The notes under the pieces are model-generated. The model did no database searches, was not told the DNA's origin, and saw only the letters and a program-made list of their open reading frames with translations. The position numbers were made by a program, and so were the translations under genes. A DNA stretch of 64,000 nt, from contig JAGVVL010000029.1 of the NCBI GenBank assembly GCA_018287875.1, forward strand, positions 248,001 to 312,000, given 5' to 3'. Numbering within the stretch: position 1 is the first letter of the stretch; the number at the start of each line of letters is the position of its first letter. Below, piece after piece: positions 21,115-31,116 of this stretch. The DNA comes from Nigrospora sphaerica. Lineage: Eukaryota > Ascomycota > Sordariomycetes > Amphisphaeriales > Apiosporaceae.

Positions 21115-22469
21115 ATGGAAGAAAAACGCGCTTATTTTGGAACGGATGGCATACGAGGACCGGTTGGTATCCCTCCTATTACCCCTGCATTTGCTTGGAG
21201 ACTCGGTTGGGCAGTTGGACAATCCTTAAAGGAAAATAATATACCCCATCCAACCGTTTTAATCGCAAAAGATACCCGCGCTTCAAGTGATCGCTTAGAA
21301 AAGCATCTGCTCTCTGGTTTACAACAAGTGGGCGTTACCATTATTTGCCTTGGCGTACTGCCTACCCCTGCTTTAGCCTATCTTATTCCTTATTACCAAG
21401 CAGATGCTGGTATTATGATTACCGCTTCTCATAACCCACCTACTGATAATGGCTTTAAGTGCTTAAATGAAAAAGGTATGAAATGTAGTGCGATCATGCA
21501 AAAAAACATTGAAAGCAAGATAAAAAGTATAGCGAAACATCCCATCGAGCCTACAACAAACCAAGTAATGCAGACCGAACCTTCAGGGTATAAAGTCTAT
21601 CTACAATTTTTACAAGCTCTTACCCCTCTTCTTTCTCACTCATAGGAAAAAAATAGTACTGGATTGCGCTCATGGGGCGACCTATCAAATCGCACCGGAT
21701 TACTTTAAGGCGTTAGGCGGAGACATTATTTCGATTGCTCACAAACCCAATGGAAAAAATATCAATTTAAATTGTGGTAGCACTCATATTGAGGCTCTAA
21801 AAGCACAGGTTATTCAACACCAGGCCTATTTAGGCATTGCTTTTGATGGAGATGGCGACCGATTAATCATGGTTGATGAAAAAGGCGGCATTTGTGATGG
21901 AGATGATTTATTATTTATTTTAGCGCAATATCTATCTTACGCCTCTCCATTACCCAATAAAAATGTAGTAGGAACCGTAATGAGTAACCAGGGTTTAGCC
22001 CTTGCCCTTTCAAGGTTAAATATGCAGCTTATTCGAACGACTGTAGGAGATGCTCATATTTATAAAGCATTAAGTGACTATCAAGGTAGGCTAGGCGGAG
22101 AACCCTCAGGGCATCTGATTGATAAGCATATAACGCATACTGCCGATGGTATCATTATGGCACTGCAAGTACTTATTGCCTTAAATGGTACGTCACTTAA
22201 AAACGCTAGCCGTAACTTACGTAAACACCCCCAATATCTAATTAATTTACCAATCAAACATTTAAGTCTCGATCAACTCGAGACGAACCAATTTAAAGAA
22301 GCACTCTCAAGCACAGAAAAAACTGGCTAGTATTGATGGTCGTCTGGTCGTTCGACCCTCTGGAACAGAAGCCATACTACGCATCATGACAGAAGGGTCT
22401 AGTGAAAAATATATTCGAGAAGTTGGCAATCAACTAGCGAATACCATTCGTTATATGTTTAATGAATGA
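21115..22469 (+). CDS. glmM: Phosphoglucosamine mutase, multiple frame breaks
   Basis: GlmM converts glucosamine-6-phosphate to glucosamine-1-phosphate for UDP-GlcNAc, feeding peptidoglycan and LPS. Seen in order: YFGTDGIRGPVG at the N-terminus, the phosphoserine loop MITASHNPPTDNGFK, metal loop FDGDGDR, sugar-binding GGEPSGH, and phosphate-binding RPSGTEAILRIM. Two single-base losses near 21632 (T-run) and 21647-21653 (A7) explain the middle. Near 22320 another break goes the other way: either one extra A or two missing in an A6 run. All active-site loops are retained, so the gene is probably intact in life at about 450 residues. It overlaps the 3' end of the convergent pyrH by 11 bases. Confidence 0.92.
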
Positions 22470-23180
22470 GGGTTCCGATTGCTTTACCATGCGCTGCATT
22501 AATTAAGCTATTGGACGCATGAATATTAAAAATACGGATAGGTAGCTGATAATCTCGACATTGAATGAAAGCAGCTAAATCCATTACTTTTAGTTCTTTT
22601 TGAATGACTTCTTGATAACTTAAGCTGTGATAAGGCTCACTACCAGGAAACTGGATAGGATCCGCTGGATAAACGCCATCGACTTGAGTCGCTTTGAATA
22701 AAATATCTGCTTCTATCTCTAAGGCACGAAGACTAGCTGCGGAATCTGTACTCACAAAAGGATGGCCGGTCCCTCCAGCAAAAATGACTACCTTTCCTTT
22801 TTCTAAATAACGTTTAGCCTGACCCGCCTGAAAAGGCTCGGCCATAGCAGGCACTGAAAAAGAAGAGAATACTTTAACAGCTAAGCCTTGCTGTGAAAAC
22901 ACATCTTGCACTACCAATGCATTCATCAATGTGCCTAACATCCCTACTTGATCCGCGACGACGCGGGAGAGTCCTAACTCAATATTATTTGACCCCTTAC
23001 CCAGTTACCGCCTCCAATAACGATACCAATCTGTATCTTTTGGGCTAAAAGCTGTGCAATATCTTTTGCGATACGCTCAAGGATGAGAGAGTCAATAGCA
23101 GGTGTTTCACCATCCTTTGCGACATGACCTTTAAGTGACTCTCCACTCAGTTTTAGTAAAATCCGACGATAAGCTGCCAT
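22459..23180 (-). CDS. pyrH: Uridylate kinase, one frameshift
   Basis: PyrH phosphorylates UMP to UDP in pyrimidine supply; bacterial enzymes are amino-acid-kinase-fold hexamers. N-terminal YRRILLKLSGESL and the nucleotide loop IGIVIGGGNWVRG are followed by a break near 22993 in a run of four C on the + strand. After it come the conserved VVADQVGMLGTLMNALV, FAGGTGHPFVSTDSAA and LFKATQVDGVYPADP. Joined length is 240 residues, the usual size. It is the third gene of rpsB-tsf-pyrH. The next gene, frr in most relatives, is missing; glmM converges there instead. Confidence 0.95.
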
Positions 23181-23196
23181 TTACTATAATAAAGGC

Positions 23197-23900
23197 TTAA
23201 GCGAAGGAGTTACCTAACAAAAAGTAGGAATACTCTATCACTTCTGAATCGTTTTGCTGTAAGTATTTTTCAATAGTACAGGAGGGATCTTTATAGAACT
23301 CTTGTTGCATCAGCTCTGCATGATCATTTGGCTGGTTAACCACAACATGCACCGCGATATCTTTTGCAACCTGAGGGTTTTCGCCTTTCATGATCACAAT
23401 ACATCCAGAGCGTCCTTGATGAACATATAATCCAACTTGATCGTTAGTTTCAAAGAACTGATATCGACTAATTTGAATGTTTTCACCTACTTTAGCAATT
23501 AAAGCCTGTCGTGCTTCCTCAACAGTTTGCTTATCCTCTAAGCGCAATGTTGATAATTCCTCTACTGTTTTAATGCCTGCTTTTAATGCAGTCTCAAGTA
23601 CTTGCTTAGAAAAACTAACAAACGCCTCATTTGAACTGACAAAGTCTGTTTCTGATTGACATTCTAACAACCCAGCACGATAGTGACCCTCAGGAGCTTG
23701 ATAGACTTGTCCAACAATTCCGCCAGCTGAGGTTGCTCGATTTGCTTTTTTAGCGGCAATCGCGTGCCCCATTTTTTAATCTCTTCGACCGCGGCCTCAA
23801 CATTACCTTTCGCTTGTTCCAATGCGCGTTTACATGTCTGCAAAGCGGCACCTGTAGTGGATCGAAGTTTTTGAATTAACTTAACATCTATTTTACTCAT
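23197..23900 (-). CDS. tsf: Elongation factor Ts, compact form, one frameshift
   Basis: EF-Ts is the guanine nucleotide exchange factor of EF-Tu. The N-terminal UBA-like domain (VKLIQKLRSTTGAALQTCKRAL) is followed by the hallmark ETDFV segment that contacts EF-Tu. The frame breaks at four C on the + strand (23769-23772) between these parts. Joined length is about 234 residues, shorter than the usual 280-300. Comparing order, the core reaches AKDIAVHVV and then passes almost directly to YKDPSCTIEKYL, so the dimerisation coiled-coil of about 50-60 residues is absent. No frame break lies there, so the shortening looks real. Located between rpsB and pyrH on the same strand. Confidence 0.92.
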
Positions 23901-23961
23901 GAGTGGTTAGCTCCTTTAGTTGAATGGCGGTAATGATTTTTTAAAAAAGAGACAATTCATA

Positions 23962-24771
23962 TTAAGCAGACTGACTGTCAGAAGAAGTAGCTGTTTCTGA
24001 TGTTTTAATATTAAATGCTTCTTTTTTAGGTCTTTTATTAATAAGTGGTTGCGCCTCTTGTGGCTCCCCTGTTGGAAGATCCGTAATGGATTGTCGTCCT
24101 TCTAAGATAGCATCTGCTACTAGTTTAGTATAAAGCGCAATAGCAGCACTTGCATCATCATTACCCGGAATCGCATAATCAATTCCTTCAGGAGAATGAT
24201 TGGTATCTACAATACCGATAATAGGAATTCCTAGAGTTTTTGCCTCTCGAACTGCTATCTGCTCTACGCCAATATCTACTACAAACAGTGCATCGGGCAA
24301 CCCAATCATATCTTTAAGACCACCCACGCTTTCTTCTAAGTCTAATAACTTGCGATCAAACTTACGAAGTTCCTTTTTGGTCATATTTGCCCCAAAACCT
24401 TCTTGCGCTTTTACGCTTTCCATGTCCTTTAACGCTTTAACAGAACGGGAAGTAACACGATAATTAGTTAAATTACCACCTCTCCATGAATGATTGACAT
24501 AGGGCATACCAGCTCGGATAGCTTCATTTTTAATACTAGCTTGTGCAATACGTTTAGTACCCACAAATAATATTTTACTGCCTCTTCGGGCACCTACTTC
24601 TTTGGCAAACGCTAATGCTTGTTCTAGGTAGCTTTGCGTGGTATTTAAATCAATAAGATGCATGCCATTATGTTGACCAAAAATAAATGGTCTCATTTCT
24701 GGGTTCCAAAATCGAGTTAAATGGCCTATATGGGCTTTAGATGTAAATAATTCATTTAACGTAACAGGCAT
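23962..24771 (-). CDS. rpsB: 30S ribosomal protein S2
   Basis: S2 binds the head-body junction of the small subunit and is needed to load S1. The 269-residue frame is intact and begins MPVTLNELFTSKAHIGHLTRFWNP. Characteristic segments are FGQHNGMHLIDLNTT, KILFVGTKRIAQ, HSWRGGNLTNY and GIPIIGIVDTNHSPEGIDYAIPGND. A hydrophilic C-terminal tail of about 40 residues, rich in Lys, Ser and Thr, extends beyond the conserved core. First gene of the rpsB-tsf-pyrH set. The leader region of about 190 bases to the divergent dprA is AT-rich and contains a possible promoter. Confidence 0.97.
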   Translation of the reverse strand: MPVTLNELFTSKAHIGHLTRFWNPEMRPFIFGQHNGMHLIDLNTTQSYLEQALAFAKEVGARRGSKILFVGTKRIAQASIKNEAIRAGMPYVNHSWRGGNLTNYRVTSRSVKALKDMESVKAQEGFGANMTKKELRKFDRKLLDLEESVGGLKDMIGLPDALFVVDIGVEQIAVREAKTLGIPIIGIVDTNHSPEGIDYAIPGNDDASAAIALYTKLVADAILEGRQSITDLPTGEPQEAQPLINKRPKKEAFNIKTSETATSSDSQSA

Positions 24772-24820
24772 GCAATTCGCTCCTCATAAGTAATAGATGG
24801 CATACAATAGTAATATAATT

Positions 24821-24826
24821 ATTATA
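24821..24826 (-). promoter_or_regulatory. Possible -10 element upstream of rpsB
   Basis: On the minus strand a perfect TATAAT lies 50 bases before the rpsB start. The -35 candidates near it (TTTGAA, ATTTGA) have short spacing, so the assignment is weak. Confidence 0.3.
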
Positions 24827-24964
24827 TCAATTCACTAGCTATTCAAATCATAACCTACTTGACAAAATTAGGCTATCTACCAAATATAAACTGATATCGT
24901 TATACGCAATATAATATAAGGCCTTATACCATAAAAGCGCATCTATCACAATTGAGAGATCTTT

Positions 24965-25861
24965 ATGCTCGATCATGCATCACAGTGGCACCATTGGTTG
25001 GCCTTATCTTCTACTTTATCAGACAGGGTACTATTACATTTACTCACCCATTTTCCTGATGCAGAAGCGATATTAAAGACACCGACTAATGAGTTAGCCA
25101 AAGCAAGTGGGTTACCCAATAAATTGCTTTTCATCTCTCCTAATTGGGATAAAATTGATCATCAAATAGCACAAATGCATGCTCAATCTATTCATTTAGT
25201 GACTTGGATAGACCCAGAATATCCTGCCTTACTACGACATATCCATAGGCCTCCTCCTCTATTATTTACCAAAGGAAATATCGACTTATTAAATACCCCT
25301 CAACTCGCTGTGGTCGGAGCCCGCAAGGCCTCTGCTTATGGGCTCCGTATAACCCATCAACTGGTGCAAGTACTGAATACTGCCTCCATCACCATTACGA
25401 GTGGATTGGCGCTTGGCATTGATGGCGCTGCTCATCAAACCGCTTTAAAAGGAAAAGGGCGAACAATAGCGGTGTTAGGATCAGGCATCAATCATATTTA
25501 TCCTGCGATGCACCATCGATTAGCCCAAGAAATTATTGATCAAGGTGGGCTAATTGTATCTGAATTTCCACCTAACACCCTCCCCAAGGCTAGTCATTTT
25601 CCTCAACGCAATCGAATTATTAGTGGCTTAAGTTTAGGCACCCTCATCGTTGAAGCCGGACTGCGTAGTGGGTCTTTGATTACCGCTCGATACGCCCTTG
25701 AACAAAATCGAGAAGTATTTGCTGTACCTGGACCAATGGATAGCCCTTTATCCCTTGGCTGTCATCATTTGATTCAAGAAGGCGCAACACTTATCCTATC
25801 CCCTGAACATATCCTGGAAGCCCTTACATTCTGTTATCCTGCATTGAAAAATACCTATTAA
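24965..25861 (+). CDS. dprA: DNA processing protein DprA
   Basis: DprA binds single-stranded DNA taken up during natural transformation and loads RecA. The Rossmann-like core is clear: DPEYPALLRHIHRPPPLLFTKG, AVVGARKASAYG, ITSGLALGIDGAAHQTAL, TIAVLGSGINHIYP, SEFPPNTLPKASHFPQRNRIISGLS, VEAGLRSGSLITARYALEQNREVFAVPG. An N-terminal SAM-like segment precedes it. At 298 residues the protein stops shortly after the core, so the C-terminal winged-helix domain found in many DprA proteins is absent; such short forms exist. Transcribed away from rpsB. The presence of dprA suggests competence, but no uptake genes are in view. Confidence 0.94.
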   Translation: MLDHASQWHHWLALSSTLSDRVLLHLLTHFPDAEAILKTPTNELAKASGLPNKLLFISPNWDKIDHQIAQMHAQSIHLVTWIDPEYPALLRHIHRPPPLLFTKGNIDLLNTPQLAVVGARKASAYGLRITHQLVQVLNTASITITSGLALGIDGAAHQTALKGKGRTIAVLGSGINHIYPAMHHRLAQEIIDQGGLIVSEFPPNTLPKASHFPQRNRIISGLSLGTLIVEAGLRSGSLITARYALEQNREVFAVPGPMDSPLSLGCHHLIQEGATLILSPEHILEALTFCYPALKNTY

Positions 25862-25981
25862 ACTGCTCTACCATAGACAATGAATGTGTTATCTTGCATC
25901 ATTAATGTCAATTAAATGATCACAACTATTTATAGCAAGGATGCTAAAAGAATACTCTGAGCAAATTACTAAACAATACCT

Positions 25982-28279
25982 ATGGCTAAACAATTAATTA
26001 TCGTCGAATCCCCTGCTAAAGCAAAAACAGTTAAGAAATATCTTGGGGAAAATTTTGATGTCCTCGCTTCTTATGGCCATATTCGAGATTTGATTCCTAA
26101 AACAGGAGCAGTAGATCCCGCTAATCATTTTGAGATGCATTACCAGTTAGTAGAAAAAATGCAAAACATGCTAATGGTATCGCTCAAGCGATGAAACATC
26201 ATACCCATTTATACTTAGCCACTGACCCGGATCGAGAAGGAGAAGCCATTGCGTGGCATATCTATGAATTTCTAAAAGAAAAAAGCACTTCGACAGAAAG
26301 TAGTACAACGCATTACCTTTAATGAAATCACTTCCCAAGCTATTCAAAAAGCAGTCTCTACTCCTAGAGAACTTGCGATGCCGCTTATTGATGCACAACA
26401 AGCAAGACGTGCTTTAGATTATCTAGTGGGTTTTAATTTATCCCCTTTATTATGGAAAAAAGTACGTCGAGGATTATCGGCAGGACGAGTACAAAGTCCT
26501 GCATTACGACTTATTGTCGAACGCGAGCTTGAAATCGAAAAGTTTCAAACTAAAGAATATTGGACAATAGAAGGAACACTGCAAACCGACAATAAATCTT
26601 TTACGGCCAAACTAATAAAATATCAGGGCAATGTATTAAAACAGTTTAGTATCACAACCGAGCAAGAAGCCAACAATATTCGGCAAATGCTATTGGAAAA
26701 CGCTAACGGTCACCTTACCGTTAGCCATATTGAAAAAAAGAACGAAAAAGAAATCCAGCCGCCCCTTTTACCACCTCTACCCTACAACAAGAAGCTGCTC
26801 ACAAGCTAGGATTTACAGCCCAACGCACAATGCGTATCGCACAACAGTTACATGAAGGAATAGAAATCAATGCAGAGCCTGTCGGCTTGATTACTTATAT
26901 GCGTACGGACTCTACCACTTTAGCGAAAGAAGCATTACAAAACATTCGAGGCTTTATTGAGTCACAGTACGGAAAACAAGCTTTACCTGCACAAGCCCGT
27001 CAGTTTCGAACGAAAAGCAAAAATGCACAAGAAGCCCATGAAGCAATTCGACCCACTAATTTTTCTCTATTACCGGATACCTTACGCACACAATTAAGTG
27101 AAGAACAATTACGTTTATATGAGCTAATTTGGAAGCGTACGATTGCCTCACAAATGACGCATGCTGTATTGGGTCTACACACTATTGAACTGCAAGATTC
27201 CTCGAATAATACTTACAAAGCGAGTGGTAATACGATTGTTAGTCCTGGCTTTATGAATGTCTATTTAGAAACTGAGGAACTTACGCCTAAGACATCAACC
27301 CCTCCCCTTCCAAAAGCCATGAAGACACTTTACTGCCGGAACTAGCGATAGGCACAATACTAGAGCTCAAAGCACTAAAAGCAGATCAACATTTTACAGA
27401 AGCGCCTCCAAGGTACAATGAAGCCAGTTTAATTAAAACACTAGAGTCGCACGGTATTGGAAGACCTTCCACTTATGTGCCCATTATTACGACTTTACAG
27501 AACCGAGAATACGTCACGCTCACTCAAAAACGCTTTTATCCAACGGATGTAGGACGGGTCGTTTATCAATTTTTAACCAATTATTTTCAACAATATATTG
27601 ATTATGATTTTACGGCTCAACTGGAAGAAGAACTTGATCAAATAGCGCGCGGTGAAAAAATCGTCTGCCTGTTTTAACGCATTTTTGGGGACCCTTTAAA
27701 GATAAAATTGATCATATTGAATCCACTGTACAACGCCAAGAAGTGACACAAGAAGCATTGGATGAAAATTGCCCAAAATGTGAAAAGCAGCTAAGCAAAC
27801 GACTGGGTAAACGTGGGCGATTTATTGGCTGCTCAGGCTACCCTGAGTGCGATTATACTCGCAACCTTGACGAAGAAAACACTACCGCTTTAGAACCTAG
27901 CATCGTTGCTGACCGGTCCTGTCCTCAGTGCCAACAAGCTTTACATATCAAGCAAGGCCGTTATGGAAAATTTATTGGATGTAGCCAATATCCTAAATGT
28001 AAACATATGGAGCCTCTTGAGAAACCAAGCCAAACTCATGTAACTTGCCCAGAATGCCAAAATGGAGAATTATTAGAAAGAAAATCTCGATACGGTAAAA
28101 TCTTTTACTCTTGTGCGCATTATCCAAAATGCCAATATGCGATTTGGCACATGCCTATTGCTACTCCTTGTCCAAAATGTGCATGGCCTATTTTAACTAT
28201 CAAAACCACTAAAAGAAAAGGCACAGAACATATTTGTCCTAGAAAAACCTGTGGACATGCCATTTCAGTAAAAGAGTAG
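25982..28279 (+). CDS. topA: DNA topoisomerase I, five frame breaks
   Basis: Type IA topoisomerase that relaxes negative supercoils. TOPRIM domain: [18 protein letters not shown] and [15 protein letters not shown]. Core: [22 protein letters not shown] and [14 protein letters not shown]. Active-site tyrosine: [10 protein letters not shown]. The C-terminal part holds four Cys4 zinc ribbons from 27760 on (for example [21 protein letters not shown]). Breaks near 26157 (A6), 26760 (C4), 27315 (A4) and 27659 (A6) are each one lost base; the break near 26284 (A6) goes the other way, one extra or two lost A. Pieces join to about 767 residues with nothing missing, which argues against decay. dprA-topA is a common neighbourhood. 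Confidence 0.93.
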
Positions 28280-28591
28280 GTGGCATGGATGAATAAAGGA
28301 GTTCTTAAGACAAGGCCCTAGACTATATCATAGGCACGCCCCGCTTTTAGCATTTCCCAAGTAACGGTAAGTGATATAACCGTTGCATGAGAATGACCGT
28401 CATACCATAGGTTTGGTTACTGTCTATTTAAAATACTCACTACAAAGCAATCAAAAAGCACTCTACTTCTAGAGAAATTTTTTAAAAGTAAGCGGTATAA
28501 AATACGAATAGCAAAAATAAAAGGTAACTGATAAGTTAGGCGCACGCTTACTTGAAGAGAAGCGATTTTTTCATGTCATGCCCTATCTATT
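28280..28591. other. Intergenic stretch after topA
   Basis: About 310 bases with no supported gene. A short inverted repeat (AACGGT ... ACCGTT) lies around 28351-28372 but lacks a T-tract, so I do not call it a terminator. Confidence 0.5.
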
Positions 28592-29167
28592 ATGCCTAAT
28601 GCTACCCCTGGGATCCAACCTGTACTTAAAGAATTATTACAAAACAAAGACACCTTAAACCCAAAGGAAACAGCTCAGGTTATTTATACGGAAGATCCAT
28701 TGCTCACCCAAACGCTTCTACTACTCAAGCAATTAGAGGGGGACCCTGAGCGCCACTGGGAAATCTTAATAAGATTAAAGAATACTCTAGACTCGCAATA
28801 CCCTGAAGCACAGCACCTCTTCCAAGCGGTAGCAAAAGCATTATTTGAATTAGGGATATCTTTACTATTAGGCGATGAAGAATCAAGCGAGTTTCGAGAG
28901 ACGCTAATAACAACACTACTAAAATTAGATGCTAGGTTTCAAATCAGTGAGTTGGAATTAACAGAGAGAGAAAAAGAACAATTACAGGAAATGGAAATTT
29001 ATCCTGAAATGGATACCACAACATACCTACAAAAACAAAAAATAAAAGAATTAACCGAAAGAGCAATAGACGAAGCTTGGGACAATGAAGAGCTGCTTCC
29101 CCTAAGACCATATTCCCCTTCTTTTAAGCATTCCATCTTGTTTTCAAACGACCCAATGAAATCCTAA
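28592..29167 (+). CDS. Hypothetical helical protein
   Basis: A 191-residue frame that I do not recognise. It is hydrophilic and mostly helical by eye, rich in Leu, Glu and Thr, with no signal peptide, membrane segment or metal motif. The C-terminal third is acidic (ELELTEREKEQLQEMEIYPEMD). It stands in a stretch of unknown genes between topA and the folate gene, and a second unknown gene follows. The setting and composition would suit a lineage-specific or effector-type protein, but there is no direct evidence. The start ATG at 28592 has no strong Shine-Dalgarno sequence. A homopolymer error near its end could hide a longer C-terminus. Confidence 0.55.
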   Translation: MPNATPGIQPVLKELLQNKDTLNPKETAQVIYTEDPLLTQTLLLLKQLEGDPERHWEILIRLKNTLDSQYPEAQHLFQAVAKALFELGISLLLGDEESSEFRETLITTLLKLDARFQISELELTEREKEQLQEMEIYPEMDTTTYLQKQKIKELTERAIDEAWDNEELLPLRPYSPSFKHSILFSNDPMKS

Positions 29168-29396
29168 CCTTGTATTTCTTCTTTTGAGATTATCTAAAAA
29201 CTTCTGCTTGCATAGCAATGCATCTAACAAAGGAACTACGCTTCTCCTACGCAGCCTACCACTACTCCCCTCACACTACCCGCATAAATTACGAATAGGC
29301 ACAGCACTCTATTCTCTCTATAACAAGCTTCTTTCATTGGGCCTACATCCAGCTATTAATGACTGGGCCTCAGATCACTTAACTACCTGATTTATT

Positions 29397-29973
29397 ATGT
29401 TATTTTTCAAACAGAGGACACAGTTTCAAACAATCATTCCTTCATTCACCCATGGTGACAGTGGGAATTACAACCAGCATATGAAAGAATTGTCTGCCTA
29501 TCTCATCACGAATCCTAAAAATTGCTAGTTGTTACCCCATTTTTATTGACTGCCATCGAAAAAGCGATGTTAAATGAGGCGGCATTAAAGCAATGGAATC
29601 AACTCTTAACATCCCATCTATTACCAAATATACAAAGCAAGGAAGTCAAAGGTACCATACATAGAATCATGCGGCATTTATATGAAAATACGAACAACCT
29701 CACCGAGTCACCTACACCAGAAGCACTGAACCTATTCAAACAACAGTACGTATTGTTCAATAGCCTCACACGACAAGAATTCTTACCGAGTGTAGCGGAT
29801 AGGAGGAAATACTCATACATTTAAATCAATTCTTCCGTACTTTTGTAAAGCAAAAGGCTTTTGTAGAAAGTGACATGCTATCTGAAGTAACCGAATTACA
29901 ACTGGTATTACGTGAAAGTCTTCTCTTTTTGCAAAAGAACACCCCACAAATAGACAGTATGTATAATAAATAA
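29397..29973 (+). CDS. Hypothetical protein, two frame breaks
   Basis: Three frame segments read on without internal stops when one base is restored at about 29515-29519 (A5) and one near 29802. This gives about 192 codons from an ATG at 29397 to a TAA at 29971. The predicted protein is helical and hydrophilic, with segments such as AALKQWNQLLTSHLLPN and TELQLVLRESLLFLQK, and no recognised domain. A short frame at 29184-29390 (68 codons) sits just upstream in the first frame and ends at a TGA directly before this one; whether it belongs to the same gene cannot be settled. Function unknown; it may be related in style to the preceding hypothetical gene. Confidence 0.45.
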
Positions 29974-30253
29974 TGAAAGGCTCTTCTAATACTTGGTACG
30001 AAGCCCTTCTCATTAGAAGAATGCTTTAAAGGATGCAGCTATTTTCTTATTTGTTAAACACTTTGACTTGTAATTACAACACGCCAATGTTCAAAAAAAT
30101 AATATAAATTGTTTACTTCACCCAATAAGAGTAGTCACTGAACATTTTCTTCTGTATGACATGGTAGAAATACAAGATGAATTTTTCCAAGGTTTCTATC
30201 CTATGATAAAATAAGCCACTCATTCATTAACAACGGGTGGAGCGTTTTTCCTT

Positions 30254-30820
30254 TTGAATGCCTTGATACGAACAACCCTCCGAGATAGACGACGAAGGCT
30301 TCCACAAACTGTAAAAAAACATTGGGATCAAGAAATCAGTCAACATCTGATCTATTACTCTCGCCTAAAAAACAGCCAAAAGATTGGCGTCTACCTTAAT
30401 TCTGACGGAGAAGTAGACTTAGCTGAATGGTTTACATGGGCATGGAAAAACAATCAATCTACTTACGTGCCTGTCATATCAGAAGAAAAATTACAATTTA
30501 GTCAGTATGACGCCAGTACCCCCATGTCTAAAAATATATGGGATATTTTAGAGCCAACTGATCCTGTCTATATCGATTGTTGCAAGCTAGACGTAATCCT
30601 CATGCCATTGGTAGCCTTTGATGCAGATGGTAATCGCCTAGGTCGAGGAAAAGGATATTATGATAAGACCTTAGCTTCCCTGAAGTCCCCTATTATTCAT
30701 GAAACTCCCTATTTAATCGGTATTGGTTATGCCTTCCAACAAGTTAAATCCTTAATACCCAAAGCTTGGGATATCCCTCTGCATGCGGTCGTTACTGAGC
30801 AAAAGATTATTACATTTTGA
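30254..30820 (+). CDS. ygfA: 5-formyltetrahydrofolate cyclo-ligase
   Basis: Converts 5-formyl-tetrahydrofolate to 5,10-methenyl-THF with ATP, recovering a one-carbon folate. The family signature GNRLGRGKGYYDKTL lies at about residues 124-138, and LDVILMPLVAFD precedes it. The basic N-terminus (RTTLRDRRRRLPQ) is typical. At 188 residues the length is normal and the frame is unbroken. Start is TTG, about 10 bases after a GGTGGAG Shine-Dalgarno. In many gammaproteobacteria the 6S RNA gene precedes this gene; I saw no convincing 6S RNA in the 280-base upstream gap. Confidence 0.9.
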   Translation: MNALIRTTLRDRRRRLPQTVKKHWDQEISQHLIYYSRLKNSQKIGVYLNSDGEVDLAEWFTWAWKNNQSTYVPVISEEKLQFSQYDASTPMSKNIWDILEPTDPVYIDCCKLDVILMPLVAFDADGNRLGRGKGYYDKTLASLKSPIIHETPYLIGIGYAFQQVKSLIPKAWDIPLHAVVTEQKIITF

Positions 30821-31116
30821 TAGTCCAAAGTGTAAACATCACCTCAACCCATCAGCAAATAAAGGACAATAATTAGCCTTTTTATTGACTACGTATATTA
30901 CTTTTAATATTTTCTTTCCGTTTAAATACTTTGCAAATAATAAAGATATACTACATAAAAAATATCTCACATAAAAATACGTCCCCATCTGAATGAAAGA
31001 TTGAAAATACCTAGACATTCAGATAGTATTCCTCAGAGTTTGAACGTATTTATTCTATAAGCATCAAACGTTTAAAAAAGTTTACATTTATTGTTGACGT
31101 AGAGGTAATTATTAAC

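Noticed and set aside
29974..30253. 6S RNA (ssrS) upstream of the folate cyclo-ligase gene
   Set aside because: The synteny is right, but I could not find the long, bulged closing helix or conserved bubble sequence. A covariance search would decide.
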